Counted from the first letter of the stretch, positions 46,999 through 58,882 are shown. The stretch is DNA of 64,000 nt from Episyrphus balteatus (GCF_945859705.1 NC_079136.1:39961307-40025306), one strand, 5' to 3'. Notes: generated by a model from the sequence alone, not told the origin. Translations and numbers: made by a program.

Positions 46999-47723
46999 TC
47001 TTATAGGTATATAAACCGGCAACACCGGCTGACTTATTTTTCTTATTTTTTTTTTAATCAAAGGGGAATAACAGTAGATGGTTTAAGGCTAAAAAATTAA
47101 TGATTTTATAGGGTAAAAAGAGGTAACACGATATTGAAAAACGAGGCTATTTTATAAACGGTAAGGTGAAGAGAGTTGAATTTTTTTTTAAATGACAGAT
47201 AAATTTATTTTTAAGGTTAAAAAACGAATTGAAAAAATTCTAAAAAAATTCAAAATTAAGTTGTAGTGAAAACATGTGGTTGACATTCGACAAAAGTCTT
47301 ATTACAGGTAGGGAAATTTTTTTACAGAAATAAGAGTTACACCATTGGAACGATACTTAAAAAAAAAAAATTAGGTGTCTCAAACGGATTTTTTTCATAG
47401 GCACTTCATTTTGAAATATGAGTTTTTGAAAAACAACTCATTTTTAGGAACATTTTTGAGTAGTTTTTTTTAATTTTTTTGAATTTTTAAAAGCCTGCAA
47501 AAAATCTCAAACTAATAGAAAATATAGGTTTTAGTTATGCGCATGCATGAGTATTTTGCATAGGCCACTTTTGCTAAAAGTTTAAAAGTGAATATTTTTA
47601 AACTCATTTTATGAACTCTTCAAGTTTTGATCCTCTTTTTCATTTGAAAATTAAACAATTACAGAGTCGAACATTAGAAATAAATACAAGAAATGGCGGA
47701 ACGAAGTCCGCCGGGTCAGCTAG
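46999..47723 (+). mobile_element. Helitron 3' portion with terminal hairpin and CTAG end
   Basis: The right end has a GC-rich hairpin, GGCGGA / TCCGCC with a 6-nt loop (47695-47712). It is followed 7 nt later by CTAG (47720-47723) and a host T, the diagnostic 3' structure of Helitrons. The segment 47021-47549 matches the array units at 39.8-43.4 kb. A TC preceded by A at 46999 aligns roughly with the array's TC starts. So 46999-47723 may be a complete short non-autonomous Helitron beside the helicase fragment, or simply the 3' UTR and end of the same autonomous copy. Confidence 0.75.
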
Positions 47724-48879
47724 TTATTTCATAATTTCTTGAAAGTAATGCCGCACGTAGCTTAGAAGCAGTCTCGCTTTTATTTGTTTAGCTTCCAAAA
47801 GGTAATTTAGTGGTAAAAGTAAGATTTAGGTAAGCTTTAATAACTTTACAAAATTATTGCTCTCACAGGAACTACCTGCTCGGTTGTTTAGTTTGCTATG
47901 GAACATCTTGCTCTTAATATTTAAATTTTAATACAAAAATTATCTTCAACCATATTTCATTAAATAAAACACATTTTGTGCTTCCTTATTTAACCCCATT
48001 AACATCATTACTGAAAACATTATAAACTTTCAAAGCTCAATACTTTTTTTTTAACCCTAACCCTTTTATCAGCATACCTTATTAATTAGGTACATCAATT
48101 TACATCTTACATCTTCTTTTCTTATCTTCTAGTCTATAAAAAAACATTTTTTTTTCAGCACAAATTGTTTGCACTTTGTAGTCATAAAAACTTCAAACTT
48201 TCCGCAAATTACTTTCTCATTCCCAAAAAAAAAAAATTTGTAAGATAGAGTATATAATATTCTTTGGTACAGAACAAACAGCCTTGGGCTCAAGCAGTAA
48301 ATAAATTTGAATTACATAGATACAACGACGACGATGAAGATGCCGCCGCAGTATTCCTGTGAGACGCTTCCAAAGAATGACGATGACGACTATTAAATAA
48401 GAAGATAATCACTTTGTTCAACTAGAAGACTGTAGCACCTGTAAATGAAGATGAAAGAGTAAGTACAAACTAGAGACTTGAATGAAATAAACTTTGACAT
48501 AAATTCAATTCAACAATGATTAATTATATCCCGCTGGAGTGTCACGATTTAGATGCGTCATTTCGAAGAAAAAATATTTTTGTCTCAATAGTGACATTGT
48601 TATAATTTTGTTAAAGCAAACGATGAAGTTAATAATCTACAAACTTTTAGGCAGAAATTGTTTGAAGAGTTCAATTTTCGTTCACGTTTTAATAATTATA
48701 GTTATCTGTGTTGTTTCCTGGAGGAGCGATTTTGAAGAAAATTGTGCCTGGGGTGAACATAAGAACAACTATGCAACAAAATAATCTCAAGACATTGTTT
48801 TTTTCATATTTTTTACCTAGTTGATGCCATAATAGTTCCCGTAGAGCTCGTTTACTCTATTTTCTACTGATTCAGACCG
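47724..48879. other. Gene-free DNA with a GC-richer islet
   Basis: A short islet at 48325-48400 contains the small frame listed next. The 81-codon frame at 48539-48784 has a hydrophobic middle but a poor start context and no match I recognise. Confidence 0.45.
48334..48396 (+). other. Possible small ORF (20 codons)
   Basis: ATGAAGATG opens a 20-codon frame, beginning MKMPPQYSCE and ending NDDDDY, in a GC-richer islet of otherwise AT-rich intergenic DNA. Codons do not look like background. There is no other support, and the protein is not recognised. Confidence 0.15.
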
Positions 48880-49455
48880 GTATCAGAATCAGTATACAGT
48901 ATCGCAGTATGAACTACACAGTATCTAATACCCAATATCCATTATCCGTGATCCATTATCCACTTATTTATTAACTACTATCCTTATTCCATTTTTCATT
49001 ATCCATTATGAACTATCCATTATCGATTATCAATTATCCATTACTCATTATCTAGTATCCAAGAATCTTCATCCATAATCCATTTTCCATTATCCATTAT
49101 GCACTATCCATTATCCAGTATCTAGTATCGATTAACCACATATTATCTAGTATTCTATTATGCAATATTTAATATCCAATAAACCTTAACCAGTATGTAA
49201 TGTCCAATATCCATTATTAATTATCCATGATTCATTATCCAGTATCCATTATTCATTATCCATCATACCATTCCACCATTCACTATGCAATATCTTTTAT
49301 CCGGTATAAAATATCCAGTATCCCAGTATCCAGTATCCAGTTTCCAGTATGCAGTATCTAGTATCCAGTATCCATTATACATTACCTATTCATTTATCCA
49401 TTAACCAATATCCATTAGGTATCCATTATTCATTATCAATTATCCATTATCCATT
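48880..49455. repeat. TATCCATTATCCA minisatellite, left block
   Basis: Hundreds of bases of degenerate 6-7-mer words TATCCA, TTATCCA and CAGTATC, with no frame. The same repeat continues after an insertion, at 49785-49945. Confidence 0.85.
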
Positions 49456-49784
49456 ATTAGATTAGATTAGATTAGATTAGATTCTTCCTTTATTCATTAG
49501 ATAAATTACAATTTTTTTTTTCTATTGGAAATACGGACATGACAATGCTGCCGTCTGCCGGAAATGACATTTCAGTATAATAAATAAAATTATATAAAGA
49601 GAAGATGTATCAAAAAGATTTACAATAAATTTGAAATAATAAATTACATAAATAACTGTTACACAAAATATTAGACAAAAGTTTATATTAACATAGATAT
49701 GAGGAGTAAATTTGTATATAATTTTAAATTTTAAGTATTAAATATTAATTTTTTAATTTTAAAATTTTAAATTTTTTAAATTTT
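49456..49784 (-). mobile_element. LINE-like 3' tail inserted in the minisatellite
   Basis: Read on the minus strand, a GC-moderate segment (GGCAGACGGCAGCATTGTCA) leads to AATAAAGGAAGAATC and then (TCTAA)n repeats. That is a typical 3' end of non-LTR retrotransposons with short tandem tails. The 5' side is truncated. ATCCATTATT abuts the element on both sides and could be a target duplication, though the host repeat makes this ambiguous. Confidence 0.5.
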
Positions 49785-49945
49785 ATTATCCATTATTCAT
49801 TATCTATTATCAATTATCCATAATCTTTTATAAATTATCCAATATTCAGTAACTATTATCCAGTATTCAATATCCAATACTCCTTAACCAGTGTCTAATA
49901 TCCAATATTCATTATCCAGTATCAGTATCAATTAACTAAGCTTCG
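49785..49945. repeat. TATCCATTATCCA minisatellite, right block
   Basis: Continuation of the left block after the inserted tail, with the words TATCCATTATTCATTATC and CAGTATTCAATATCC. Confidence 0.8.
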
Positions 49946-50665
49946 GCAGTTGTATGAACTAAAAAGCCTATAATTTTGAAATATCCGACCCTTTACATAA
50001 CAATAATATAATTATTATCCGCGACCCTAGTCCTTAGCAATACTTATAAACATTTTACTTAAACAAAAAGTTAATTAATAGTTTTCACACTTTAGACCTT
50101 TGATCTTCATTTCTATTCGTTCTGTGTTCTGTCCACTTTGACCAAAATTACTCAACCAAGAAAGGAAGTCAAAAGAAAGCAAAACATAGACAAAATGTGT
50201 TCTCAGTTTAATTGCAGTTGACCACCAAATTGTTGCCCATTGTTATGCTTTTTGCTTTCTTGACTCTTAAGTCAACGTTAATGGAACCCTAAAACAAAAA
50301 AAAAACAAATAGCATTGCAAAGGAAAGTGCTTCTGTATATTACCTACAATTGTATAAAAAAAAGTCTTAGGTGAAAATATTTTTATAGTAAGTGCTAAAA
50401 AGATTCATGTTTTTTAGAAAGAGGCCGAGGGTCCATCACGGATGAATGATGATGAAAAATCATTTTTTTGTTTTTTTTTTGCTTTTGTTGTAATTATCCA
50501 ACCAACAACGATGGCATTTTTTTTTTTGTGGTATGTAATTGAAGCATCTAGTAGTGTTGTAGTTGGTTTTGGTCATTTCTTTTATTTCAATTGGAGATTT
50601 AGTTTTCTTTCAACTTAGCCCAGAAGTCCATCACTTTGGACTCAAATTAACTCTTTGAGTTCTTG
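49946..50665. promoter_or_regulatory. Upstream region of gene C
   Basis: Moderately AT-rich. It holds no gene or recognised element. Composition improves over the last 200 bases before the TATA box. Confidence 0.35.
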
Positions 50666-50672
50666 TATAAAT
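50666..50672 (+). promoter_or_regulatory. TATA box of gene C
   Basis: TATAAAT is followed about 33 bases later by a TTAGTT initiator-like sequence (A at 50699). The predicted 5' UTR is about 105 nt before the ATG at 50804. Confidence 0.55.
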
Positions 50673-50803
50673 CGAAGCTATTTTAAAAGCTGGCTATTAG
50701 TTCTAGTTTGTCTATTTCATCTGTTAGTTGTGTTGAATAAATAATCCTCATTTAAGGGAATTTCTTTTTTTGATCATTGATTTGAAGTGATTTTGATATT
50801 AAA

Positions 50804-53800
50804 ATGTGTATCATATTAAAAGGACTTGCCATGTGTTTTGTGCTTCTAGGGACATTATCAAGTGGACTTACAGCAAGTATTGATAGTAAACTAGAAATGA
50901 AAAAATCTATTGACAATTGTGAAACTGAATTCAGTTTTACTTGTTTGAAGTTGGAATTTGTAAAACTTCTTGAACGATTAATCGAACGTAAAGAAATCGA
51001 TATACTACCTGGGATTAGTTTAATCCAGGATACGAGTGTTACAGTGCAAAAGAATACAGAACTAATTGCTGGTAAAAATCTTGTACATTAATTAAGCTTT
51101 CATATATTTTTTAATATTCGATTAAAAAAACAGTTTTGTGTGTGCTCTGATAAAATAAGGCAAGAATGTAAAATGGGTTTTAGCTCATACTATGTCAAGT
51201 TCAATGCCATTAAAAAAGCACAAGTATTATTTTCAAACAGCTCCTATGATTTTGATTAAAAGGTATTTTCTTTTGTACCTAACTGGTAAATTTTTCAAGC
51301 AAATTATTGAACCATGTTTTTTACAATTTTTGGTTTTCCTTCAAAACTAGTTCAATTTAACAGTATATTTTGCATATAAGTTCTTATTAAAACAAAAAAA
51401 AAAAACTTCGAAAATTAATTTTTTTACAATTTTTGGAAATTTTAACAGTTTTGTTTGAAAAATCAATCGCAAACAGGGAATTGCATTTAAAATTTAATTT
51501 TTAGAATTAAAAAAAAAAAAAAAAATATCTGTTATTTTCTTTCTAATCTAATTTTTATTAATTTGTTTTTTGTTTTTAATATTTACTAACTGTATCTCCC
51601 ATATAATTTTTTTTACTTCAAACTTGTTAAATACTGATTTCATTGATTATTTTTTTTTTATAAAATCATTAAAGTTTCCTTCAGAAAATTCTAAAATAAA
51701 ATTTAAAAAGTGGCCCATCGGTGTAACACATTGTGACATACATCAAATGAAAGGTCTCGATGAGTGTATTATTTTTGTATATGGGCAAAAGTCTGTATCT
51801 CGTGCAGGAAAAGTGCAGTGATGCATTTTATGTTCAAAAATGTATGTAATAAAATTTTAAAAAAAGTATACATTTTGGCTAGATTCTCGATTAAATTGAT
51901 TCAAGAACATAATAACTGTGTTCAAAGTTCAATTAGGCTATTCCATCATCAATTTTCACACATGACGCAATGCATTTTTCGTTTTTTAGAACCCTTTTGT
52001 ATGGGGCGCGGCTTATTGGTGTAACACATTGAGACAAACATACATCAGATGAAAGATCTCAATGAGCGTATTATTTCTTTGTATGTACAAAAGCCTCTAT
52101 CTCGTACAGGGGAAGTGCAGTGGTGCATTTTATGCTCAAAAGTAAATGTAACACATTAAGACTTACATCAAATGAAAGGAACATGATGAGGGCATTATTT
52201 CTTTGAATGGACACAAAACTCTATCTCGTGGAAAGTGCAGTGGTGCATTTTAGGTTCAAAAATATATAAAACGTTTTTTTACATGTTTGTGTTTTTAGAA
52301 CAAAAAAGGTGGAGAAAATACTAAATCCATGTCGTAAGGTTTTTAGTTTAAATTGATAATACCTACCAACATTTTTTTAGTAATATATCTTATAGTTTGA
52401 GTTGCATTTTGAAAAATTAGTCATAACCTTCGTGCATTTCATAAATCCATAAAAACCGATGAATGCATTTTTTTGAAAATGAAAGCAGTTGAGGGATTAG
52501 TCCAATAGAACACCGTTATTATAATGTTTTTGAATCAAGTCAATCGACCATCTAGACGAAATGTATGCTTTTCTGAATTTTATTAGATACTGCACTTTCC
52601 TTGCACGAGATACAGACTTTGGCCTATATAAGAAAATAATACACTCATCGAGACTTTTCATTTGAAGTATGTCTCAATCTGTTACACAAATGAGTCGCGT
52701 TCCATACAAAAGTGTTTTAAAATTCGAAAAATGCATTGCGTCATGGGTGAAAAGCGTTGGTGAAATTGCCCAATTGTACTTCCACACAGTTATGTAATGT
52801 TTTTGAAACAATTTAATGGAGAATCGAGTCAAAATGTATACTTTTCTGAATTTTATTACATACATTTTTGAACATAAAATTTTCAAGACCGATAAATCAA
52901 TTTAGGGTGCTGATTCCGATAGCAATATAATTTATTTTCTCGCAGCTCTAGTTTTAAATAATTACTTCATAAAGAGGCATACAAATACTTACAAAATTAT
53001 TTTGTTATTTTTTTTGTTTTTCATTTTACTTACTGAATCGAAATACATACATACATTACATTCGAAATAAATTTTTTCAGTAAGACTTTTAAAACGCATG
53101 TGATTTTTATGCTCAATGAACCCACATAAGGTTTGATAAATTTTTTTCTGGAAAATGGTAAAAAAAACAGTTAAAATAAACATAAATTTAAAATTAGTAC
53201 GAAATAACCAACTAAATTTGAAAAATAAAATTTGATGTAAATTTTACTGAAGAATTTTAAAAAGTGGAAAATTGTTGGCCTGTTCTTTTCAAAATTTTGT
53301 TTTCAGACATGATGTATTCTGTTTGAGAGTTCAATTTCAGTATTTTAATAAAACAGTTTTACTGATCCAAGATATTTTGTATGTATAATTGTGCGATCAA
53401 CTCATGCATTTTATTTCTTTTCGTTTAATAGTTTTCCCAGATATTTTTTAACAAAGTTGATTTTTATCAATTTTTAAGTGTTTTTTAAAACATTTTTATT
53501 AACAATTAAAGTAATTGCTCATATGGTAAAACAAGCTCTAATAATAAAGCTTTTTTGAAAAAAAAATTATAATTTGATTTGTTTTTGAAGATAAGTAAAA
53601 ATGTAAACAAAAATCAAATCAGTTTTTCTGAATAGTAAACATCGTTTTAAATGATTTCGACCACAAAACGAAGAAGGTGTTGCATTTGAAAATTTGTTAG
53701 AACCGTTCACCACCGGCTCACAAAAAAAGAGCGGTCAATAAGTCAGTTTTGCCCGAAAACCCTCAAAATTTTAATAAATTTGCAAAATTTGAATCTCAAA

Positions 53801-54428
53801 ATCATTTAAAACAAATCCTTTATTTTTTAATTACAGAAATTGCCCGAAGTTTTCCAAAAGATCCTGACCAGCGTTTAAATGCATTCATAGTTACAAAATT
53901 CAAAAACTTCCTGCAATCCCATTCGTTACGGTTTAAGTTGTTAACATCAGATGATTCATCATCGTCAACTGAAGGATCTGTAACAACTGGAAGAAAGGGT
54001 AAATTTCACAAAAAAGGAGGCATGGAAGCACTCTTAGCTGCCGGTTTAATGATGAAAGGTTTGTTCTGAAATTTTGCTTCAGCATTTTTATTACAAATTA
54101 ATCTTTTTTGATAGGAACATTAATGGCTTTGGGAATGGGCACTCTAGCACTAATAGCTGGCAAGGCTCTGATTACAGGACTAATGGCATTAACACTCTCA
54201 GGTGTTATTGGATTAAAGGCTCTAGCATCGTCAGGAGGCAAGTCAACGACTTATGAAATTGTTGCCAAACCTGTCTACACTTCATCGCATTCGCACTCTG
54301 TGAGTCATGATGAGGGTGGACATGGTGGCCATCATAGTGGACACAGTGGCAGTGGCTATGGAGGAGGTTATGGAAGATCGATTAATTTGGATTTGCCACA
54401 TCATTTAAAGGCACCTGAACTGAACTGA
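50804..54428 (+). CDS. Osiris family (DUF1676) protein, gene C, probably Osi16
   Basis: Three coding exons: 50804-51071, 53837-54058 and 54115-54428 (267 aa). Donors are GTAAAA and GTTTGT; acceptors are TTAATTACAG and TTTTTTGATAG; both introns are phase 1 and the second is only 56 nt. The first ATG (AAAATG context) is preferred. An in-frame Met10 would still give a signal peptide (about 10-24), so the start is not certain. The cysteine pair is C39 and C47. Exon 2 carries the DUF1676 body and a Ser-rich stretch (DDSSSSTEGS). A basic patch, RKGKFHKKGG, leads into a Gly/Leu/Met hydrophobic segment at about 151-202 spanning the last intron. The tail has TYEIVAKPVY, then a His/Gly/Ser-rich region (221-250) with many HS and HH pairs and YGRS. 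There is no AQxLAY motif. Role expected as for the other Osiris proteins; the number 16 rests on order and length. Confidence 0.87.
51718..52895. repeat. Foldback satellite in intron 1 of gene C
   Basis: A module with GTGTAACACATTG, ATGAAAGGTCTCGATGAG and CTGTATCTCGTGCAGG recurs three times on the + strand (from about 51720, 52020 and 52150) and again in inverse orientation at about 52590-52690. A second module (GACGCAATGCATTTTTCG) alternates with it in both orientations. The whole is an inverted arrangement of tandem modules within the 2.8 kb intron. Open frames across it (51570-52024, 52674-52886) are by-products. Confidence 0.75.
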
Positions 54429-54755
54429 ATGAAGTAGGAGATTTAAAATTAGGACAAATGTACTTTTATTTATTTATTTGATTATTTATTTTAATTTTAA
54501 GTTCAAAAAGAGTTTTGTGTAGGTATACATTGTAAATTTACATAATTGTGAAATTTAAAAATTAATAATAATATGAAGCTTACCTCTGTTTCCTTGTTTA
54601 ATCTTCTTAAATAAAAATTTGCCTGAGAGTATGATATTAGAAGGTGAGATATATTTAAAATTCTTTTCAAATGCCCTGAAATTATTTTAAATCTATAAAT
54701 TAAGGTAATTGCTTCTTCTAGAAAAGACACAAGAAAGAATGCCATTGTTATATAA
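54429..54755 (+). other. 3' UTR and downstream of gene C
   Basis: An AATAAA at 54610-54615, about 180 bases after the stop, is the best polyadenylation signal. The 114-codon minus-strand frame over 54503-54847 runs into the next repeat and has no recognised domain. Confidence 0.45.
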
Positions 54756-55683
54756 AATAAAATGCACACGACTGGGTCGCACGAACTTGCTCTTAGAACT
54801 AAAAAATTTTTATATACCAATGTGTATAAAAAAAATTCGTTCTTCAAGTGTAAAAAACAACTCTTTAAATGAAATTGAGGTCGAAAGTATGCAGTTTAAT
54901 TATTTATTTTATAAAGATGCATTTTTAGAAAAAAAAAATTTCAAAATCTTTGGAGACTTTTTTAAAGAGTATTTTTTTATAAATAATTTTTGAATCAAAA
55001 ATTTAAAAATAAAATTGGCATGCCATTTTGTAGAAACTTTTAATCAACACGTTAAACCAAAAATGTCAAAAAATTCAATGTCACGTTTTCGAAAATTTGA
55101 TTTTTCAAAAACAAAATTTCAATTTTTTTTTTAAACTCAAAAATTTTTTTTTTCAAAATTTTAATTTGGATTTATATTAAGGTAATATAAGTGTTTTTTT
55201 TTTTTATAAAAAATCGTTAAAATTGAATTTGTAATTTGGAAGATTGTTAGAAATTTAAAAAAACGGTTCTATGAGAGGTACCGTAAATAAATATTTTTGA
55301 AAAAAAAAACTTTTTTCATTGAAAGATAGACCTTATTTAAAAACTAATACTTGATTTTTTTTATAAAAATCGTCAAAGCCGTTTTTGAGAAAATTAATGT
55401 TTTTCAAAATTGGTATACCACAGGTACCGTTATTTTTTATCCAAAAAAACCAATTCCAAAAACCCCTCTGTACAGGATCCAAAAACTGCTACATATCAAG
55501 TTTGAAGTAGATCGGCCTATCCGTTTACGCTGTAGCTTCTTATACAGACCAACAGACGTACTGACAGACTGACATCCTGACAGACAGACGGACTTTCGAG
55601 ACTCACTTTGTTCGCATTTTCTATCATCGAATTGTCATAGAAAATTGTTATTTCAACTTTTTTTTTTACGAATGCATAACTTG
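54756..55683 (+). repeat. Dispersed repeat, full-length copy 2
   Basis: Begins AATAAAATGCACACGACT and GGTCGCACGAACTTGCTC. It has the same order of blocks as the copy at 38804, and ends with ACAGACAGACGGAC, TCATAGAAAATTGTTA and ATGCATAACTTGA. Clearly diverged from copy 1, so not a recent duplicate. Confidence 0.7.
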
Positions 55684-56448
55684 ATTAAAAGCGATCCTTA
55701 TATTTTTTGTAATTCCTTACTTAGGTTGGATATATACCAATTGCATTTTTTGCAGAGGCTAAGCGTCTTTATGCCTGATAATCTTAATTTTAAATCATTT
55801 TAAACATTTAAACAAAGAGGAACAAATTTTTCCAAACATTTAAATAAATAATAATAAAATACCCTACCCACTACAAGTACTAACATTTGCAAGCTTTATG
55901 ACATAAGCTAGCTCATTGAGCTTTTTGCAGTCGATATTACTTCAAAATATGCAGTAAAATTCATGATTTCATTGTATTATTTAAATAATTGTTGCCTACC
56001 TTAAGGTATATTATGAAATAGTCTGTTTATAAAATTCAAATTTTCCCAAACAAAAGAGCTGAGATACAAACTTTCTGTATATTTCTTCTATCACAACTGT
56101 TATGATATTTTTGAAATTTACATGATGTGTCTTATACAAAGTAAATTAATAAAGATTACGTACAATTTTGTGCTATAATATCTTTGAATAACAAAGCCGA
56201 AAGAAAGTTGATTGATTCAATCCGCGATGTAAGATCTTGTGTAAGATCTACGGGAATATTTTAGTCCAGTGTCATAAGTCCATATTGAAATATTAGCCGA
56301 CTTGTGTTTTCGCTCTGACGTAAGGAATGAGCAGCCAGGCATTATTAACTGGTCAGATCAGTGCGAGGATCCACTTGTAACTTTTTGAAAACAGTATTGT
56401 GGCTGGTGTTTAAGAAGTATATCATAAAATAAAATTAAACTACGAGAG
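55684..56448. other. Gene-free DNA
   Basis: No gene or defined element is seen. Around 56055 a GAGCTGAG word matches the 16.57 / 20.15 kb dispersed repeat. Confidence 0.5.
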
Positions 56449-56457
56449 TCGAAATAG

Positions 56458-57161
56458 GGGTTGGGGTCAAAATTCTGCCGGTGTCAAAATTCTTTTGTCA
56501 AGATTCTGCTTTCAATATTCTACTTTACAAAATTCTGCTTTCAAAATTCTGTTTTCAAAATTCTGGTGTTCAAAATTCTGCTTTTCATAATTCTGTTTTT
56601 CAAAATTCTGAAAAAAATTAAAAAAGGGGTTAAAAAATATTAAAAAGCCGCGCTTTTCCCCCTTTTTCACCCTTTTTTAATTGCAAAATTCTGTAAAATC
56701 AGCTTCTTGCTTATTTGATTACTTACCTACATAATTTGTCATTCTTTGAATGCATATTAATTTTTGTTTTATAAAAGAACAAATTTGAAAATATTAAGAA
56801 AAGGTTTTTCATACTAAACATTTCCGAAAATAATTCAAATTTTTTTAATTTATCAAATAAAGATGAATATTCAAAAATTTTAATAAGAAAATTAATATCT
56901 TGTATCAAACAACATCGGTTCCAATAAGTTATAGATTTTATTTGAAAGAAAGTCAGTCTATGCATTTTAAAAAATATTTGCGACACTTAAACAAAACAAT
57001 TTAGGAAAGTACCAATGTTGAATTACATTGATGAGGTGTATCTTTCTTTAGTCAGCGCATAATGCTATAAAAAAAAGCAGAATTTTAAAAAACAGAGTTT
57101 TCGTTAAAAAAGCAGAATTTTGAAAAGCAGAATTTTAAAGCTAGAATTTTGACCCGATCCC
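56458..57161. mobile_element. Foldback/Rehavkus-like element with TTCAAAATTCTG arms
   Basis: Termini are GGGTTGGGGTCAAAATTCT on the left and, read inverted, GGGATCGGGTCAAAATTCT on the right. Exact 9-bp duplications TCGAAATAG (56449-56457, 57162-57170) flank it. The left arm is about ten tandem TTTCAAAATTCTGC units (56465-56615). The right arm is the inverse type, AGCAGAATTTTGAAA (57075-57145). The minisatellite unit equals the subterminal sequence of the element itself. The interior is AT-rich without a transposase. Confidence 0.8.
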
Positions 57162-57379
57162 TCGAAATAGTTTTCAAATGGCTATGACATATTCAGTAAG
57201 TGCGAAGAAAAACTAGGTATCCTGTCATATCTACGTAGTCCGTATAATTAAAGTACGGTACATCTAAATGGGTTGTAAAAAATCATTTGTTCAATGCATT
57301 TATGTACCATTGTAAATTAAAAAAAAAATTATTTGAAATAAAAAAAATTGCATTAAAAAAAATATTTATTAAAACCCAA

Positions 57380-57829
57380 AAAAAAATTGCATCATTGTAT
57401 TTCCATACAAAAATTTTTTACGGTAAATATGTAGGTATGTAAAAATATTTTGAGTTAGGAAAAAATATAATTGCAAATGAAAAGTGTTCTTTATTGAGAA
57501 AAAATTCAATGCAAAATGTGTGCATTCAATATTTTTTTTTTTGTATTTGTCGAAAATCTAACAATTTTGACTATTTGACCATACATTAGGTTTAATTTTA
57601 TAGCTAATATAGCTGATGTATTTTCAAATAGTCAAAATTGTAAGAAATTCGACGAATGTAAACAAAAAAACATTCACATTATGAATTTTTTTTTAATGCA
57701 GAGATTTTTTTATTTGTAATCAAAATTTTTTTCAGTTGCAGTAAATATTTTTTTTTCTTATGCAAATTTTTTTTATTTGCAATAAATACTTTTTTACTTG
57801 CTCAATAGGGCAAGTATTGGTTTCGTGTA
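57380..57829. repeat. Palindromic dispersed T-rich repeat (copy)
   Basis: ACAATTTTGACTATTT and its inverse AAATAGTCAAAATTGT flank a loop with TTAGGTTTAATTTTATAGC. Outer parts carry TGTGCATTCAA and TCAGTTGCAGTAAATATT. It is the same family as 1630-2010 and nearly perfectly paired in the stem. Confidence 0.65.
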
Positions 57830-58882
57830 AAAAAAAAAATTCGAGGTTTTAATCAAAACTAACATTACGATGATGGAGAAGTCCAAAAAAGTTGTTTTCG
57901 TCAAGACGTCCGTCGGTCTGTGCGTCGGTGCGTCGGTGCGTCGTCACAAAAAGCTGTACATGAAGCTGCAGCCTAAACGGGTTGAGGGATTTTCTTGAAA
58001 TTTGGTACAGATGATTTTTTTGTAATTTCCAAGGTTGGTTTTTTTTTTTTGTTTTTTAATATCTCGCTTTAAACGTATACCTCCCAGTTTTGTTTTGGAG
58101 TTATTGCAACTTTCTCGAAAACGGCTTTAACGATTTTGATTAAATTTAACATACGTAATGCTTTTTGCAGTTCTAACATAACTGCGTTTTTAGTTTTTCT
58201 CAAAAAATGCGAATAGTGAAAATATGACATTAACTCTTTTTTAAATCGCGGATGTCGGCTCTTCCCGTACATCTTAATGGAGTTATTGCAATTTTCTCGT
58301 AAATGACTCTAACGATTTCGATTAAATTTTACACAAGTAATGTTATACGTAAATCTAACTTAACTGCATTTTTAGTTTTTCTCAAAAAATACGGATAATG
58401 GAAATATGACTTTACATTTTTTTTAATCTTTGATGTCGGCTCTTCCCGTACACCGTTAATGAGTTATTACAATTTTCTAGACTAAATTTGACATACATAA
58501 TGCTTTAAGTGATTTTAATATATGTAGCTAATTGCGTTTTTTGTTTTTGTCAAAAAAACACGAGTAACAAAAATATGGCGTAAGAAAAACTAAAAAAAAA
58601 TAATTCAATTAAAAAGTTAATAACTTTTTATTATTAATTAATTAATTAATTAATTAATTAATTGAATTATATTCAATCACTCCGCTTAAAAATAAAAATA
58701 ATTTTCATTATTTTTTTCACTTTGTTTAAAAAAAAATAATTTCGTATTTTTGCATTTCTTATGAAATTCCTTAAAAAAATCAAATTTTAACTAATTCAAA
58801 ATATTTTTTTTTTAAATCTTTGACATAAAAGCTACTTTTATCATAAGAGCAAGTACGTGCGGCCCCAGTCGTGCATTTTATT
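57830..58882 (-). repeat. Dispersed repeat, inverted copy 3
   Basis: On the minus strand it starts AATAAAATGCACGACTGGGG with CGCACGTACTTGCTC. It ends with CCCGTTTAGGCTGCAGCTTC, a GACGCACCGACGCACCGACG block in place of the GACAGACAGAC block, and CATCATCGTAATGTTA. Three tandem sub-modules with TCTTCCCGTACA and AACGATTTCGATTAAATTT-type text lie inside. A TTAAT microsatellite is at 58631-58663. Confidence 0.65.

Noticed and set aside
48880..49945. CRISPR or satellite with regular spacing
   Set aside because: Units are degenerate 6-7-mers with no fixed repeat/spacer lengths.
51570..52024. Open frames within intron 1 of gene C as extra exons
   Set aside because: They cover repeat modules that occur several times in both orientations; the exon 1-exon 2 join is phase-consistent without them.
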